Shown here piece by piece: positions 61,996-64,000 of a stretch of DNA of 64,000 nt (its first letter is position 1; each line of letters begins with the position of its first letter). The stretch is from NCBI RefSeq assembly GCF_024679245.1, contig NC_090172.1, forward strand, positions 6,032,446-6,096,445. The letters run 5' to 3'. The notes under the pieces were generated by a model. It saw only the letters and a program-made list of their open reading frames with translations. It was not told the DNA's origin and did not search any database. The DNA is from Pseudorasbora parva. Taxonomy: Eukaryota > Chordata > Actinopteri > Cypriniformes > Gobionidae. Both the position numbers and the translations under genes were made by a program.

Positions 61996-62082
61996 CTACA
62001 GAAGATGACGACGTGAGGACACAGATTGACAAGCTGTGGCAGGAAATTAACTCTCTGAAAGAGATGCAGGCACTGCAAACAG
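61996..62082 (+). CDS. clec3a: clec3a, second coding exon (trimerising coiled coil)
   Basis: The acceptor 'gagatacag' ends at 61995 and the donor 'gtaaac' begins at 62083; entry and exit are both phase 1. It encodes ATEDDDVRTQIDKLWQEINS then LKEMQALQT. Hydrophobic residues V, I, L, I, L, M, L fall at 3-4 spacing, a heptad pattern for the homotrimer helix of the tetranectin family. The pattern IxKLWxExNxLKExQALQT closely matches what I recall of mammalian CLEC3A. The following C-type lectin domain exon (usually starting with a Cys-containing segment) was searched for by eye up to 64000 and not found. Confidence 0.9.
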
Positions 62083-64000
62083 GTAAACAATAATACACAC
62101 TTTATTTCATTTAAATTTGCTTTTTATTTTCATTTCATCCATTTATAAAAGCTTTCGATGCTTATTGTTTCTGACCAGAAGAATCAGTGCATATTTTTTT
62201 TATAGTGCCTGTGTTAACAAATAAGAGTGTCGACATCAGAAGCGTCTCTACATTTGTGAAAAAGAAGTGTTGGTTACACTTCATTTCGATGGTCCGCTTT
62301 AAACTTTAAAGGCACAATATGTAAGATATTTTTTGATTTAAATATCCAAAAACCACTAGAACGGTGTCATATATTTTGTTGACTTGTACACTTCCATTAT
62401 CCCAAATGTTTCCAAGAATGTTTAAATAAGCAATTTTAAACAGGACACGGACTGTGTCGCCTATCAATGACATCGTACCCACTTTACCCTTGATATTCGT
62501 AATCATTGTTATATAGCTCAACACACTTATTGTTAACACTTATTATTGTTTACATCTGGTTTTCTTGATTTACAGCGAATACCATGTTTTACCACGCCAA
62601 ATATCGATCTAGCTCACTGCAGTGTGCAACAAGTGTCTTATGATAGCTGCTGAGTGACCGCAAAGAGAAGCATTGCTACAACTTTCAACACACCCAAATG
62701 TATCTAATATCATAAAACAGCGCTGTGTTCCCCCACATACACATGAGTGGAAGAAACAAAAGCGCTCGTCTGTGGCAGAATAACAGCTCCGCTGGTGTTG
62801 AGCAGTGTGTCACACCTGTCTCTCATTAGCGCTCCACCCTGCTTCATACTACAGTGATGTTAATAAATCATTAGCTCATCCATGAATATCATTTCTGCCC
62901 GAAGGTGAAGACAACAACTGCCATGATTCTGTGAAATCAAGGTGTCATCAAGCTACGCCTTTGTTTTGAGTAAGCGGCCACTGACTGTGAAAATTATATA
63001 TTGCTTCTTTGAGCCAAAATATAGGCCTACAGTACTTTGGTCATCCGTGTTCTGCGACGGCCAATGGGACGTAGGGAGAATCCCAAACAGTGCTTTTGCA
63101 ATCATGATGGGCACTTGGGAAGGGGACGCCATTTGTAGGTGTGTTCCAAACAAAGGTGAACAACTGAATCCCTTCACAAAGCCCTTAGACTTCAAGGAAG
63201 TAATTTAATCATTTATGGTCATGGCTTGATATGTACCCTCTATTCTGACTTTTGCCCACACTGAAGCGAGCTCCACAGCAGACTTCTTACCGACAGTCAA
63301 AGCGGTGTAGGTACTCGTAGGTAGACCGCGAGTGTTTAGGGCGAGTTGTGCTTGCTGCAGAGCATCTGGAGCTCAAGAGTGGAGCTTAACCTGTTTAATG
63401 GTTGGAGCGATAGAGTTTTAGGTAAGGTTAGGGTGTGGTTAGGGGATGCAGCTCCACCCATCATGCCTACAGTAGATTAAGAGGAGGCGGGAGCTGGAGC
63501 TGCAGAGAGGGGGGCGGGGCTGAAGGTAATGGGGCGTGGAATTATAAGGTTTCGTTTTTTGGACAGATTTTTTAATATTTGTCAAAATTGAGTTATTCAC
63601 ATATTCTTATTCTGTGACAACTTATTTACATTATGTGATGGTTTTTTTTTTTTACTTGTGTACATTTTGGGACTTGTTATTGAGAAAAAACAAAAAGGTT
63701 CTATCTACAAAGTCGAACTCTGACTTGGCTCTATAAGCTTCTCTCTGTGTTAGCCAATCAGCACTTCGAATGCACAGAGGAGGACCAATCAGGATCAACT
63801 TTATATATAATGTCACCGACCTTTTCCTTGACAGGAAGGATCGCAGACACACAATGGCTGCGTCCGAACACCTAGGCAGCTGACTTGTTGCCTCGCTGCC
63901 TTATCAGACAATGGCTTGTAAGGCACTGTTTTGTGCATGAAGGCACCTCACAAAACTAATTTCAGACTTTTAAGGCAGTGTAATAGTTTAATGATCTACA
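62083..64000. other. clec3a: clec3a intron 2 (incomplete)
   Basis: About 62306-63005 is a TTAA-type element (left TTAAAGGCACAATATGTAAG, right 'gtgaaaattatatattgc'). 63000-63210 and 63845-64000 look transposon-derived ('ggctgcgtccgaacacc'). No lectin-domain coding sequence is visible. Confidence 0.5.

Noticed and set aside
62942..63208. Lectin-domain exon of clec3a
   Set aside because: The 88-codon frame lacks the expected Cys and WIGL/WND-type motifs and overlaps transposon-like sequence.

Overview
The window is vertebrate nuclear DNA, most likely from a cyprinid (carp/zebrafish-type) fish. The evidence is GT-AG introns, very sparse coding sequence, long microsatellites, Tc1-like transposons, and dense TTAA-flanked inverted-repeat elements of cyprinid type. 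Species was not determined. No prokaryotic features were seen: no operons, CRISPR arrays or rRNA.

Two protein-coding genes can be supported, both on the + strand. (1) The 3' part of vat1l (vesicle amine transport 1-like, an MDR/quinone-oxidoreductase-like protein) has four exons at 6369-6424, 6543-6737, 51910-51993 and 53064-53162. Phases match throughout, and the exons encode the C-terminal ~143 residues through the stop codon. Its 5' exons lie before the window. One intron of 118 bp sits beside one of about 45 kb. (2) The 5' part of clec3a (cartilage-type C-type lectin) has a signal-peptide exon at 61798-61903 and a coiled-coil exon at 61996-62082. The lectin-domain exon is expected beyond base 64000. 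VAT1L followed by CLEC3A in the same orientation is the vertebrate gene order, so each call supports the other.

Almost everything else is transposon-derived. 1-6.4 kb: palindromic elements, a LINE 3' end and a possible conserved intronic stretch. 6.9-10 kb: two abutting TTAA elements, a 106-bp tandem repeat, a Tc1 fragment and a (CA)n tract. 12.5-19.6 kb: a second Tc1-like element, a 4.3-kb terminal-inverted-repeat element carrying exons of a gene-like sequence (perhaps a fish SAMD3-like family), and a THAP-domain transposon. 20-36 kb: Tc1 with a retroposon inserted in its transposase, a Harbinger-type Myb/SANT remnant, a LINE reverse-transcriptase fragment ending in (CTT)n/(CCT)n, a tRNA-Ala-like SINE nested in a TTAA element, and more TTAA elements. 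36-50 kb: nested palindromes, inverted copies of earlier families, and the THAP-type family again. 50-51.7 kb: a Tc1 fragment running into a ~955-bp (TCTA)n array. 53-61.8 kb: the vat1l 3' region with two transposon fragments, an hAT element with target duplication, a TTAA element holding two tRNA-like units, and a five-copy 46-bp CCAAT-rich tandem array about 440 bp upstream of clec3a.

I do not see a clear novel multi-gene system. The most unusual items are the gene-like exons inside the 14.1-18.4 kb element, the CCAAT array next to the clec3a start, the THAP-type family with a short opposite-strand ORF shared by two copies, and different microsatellites arising at one internal site of a repeat family. 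Similarity statements come from memory of protein families. No database search was done.
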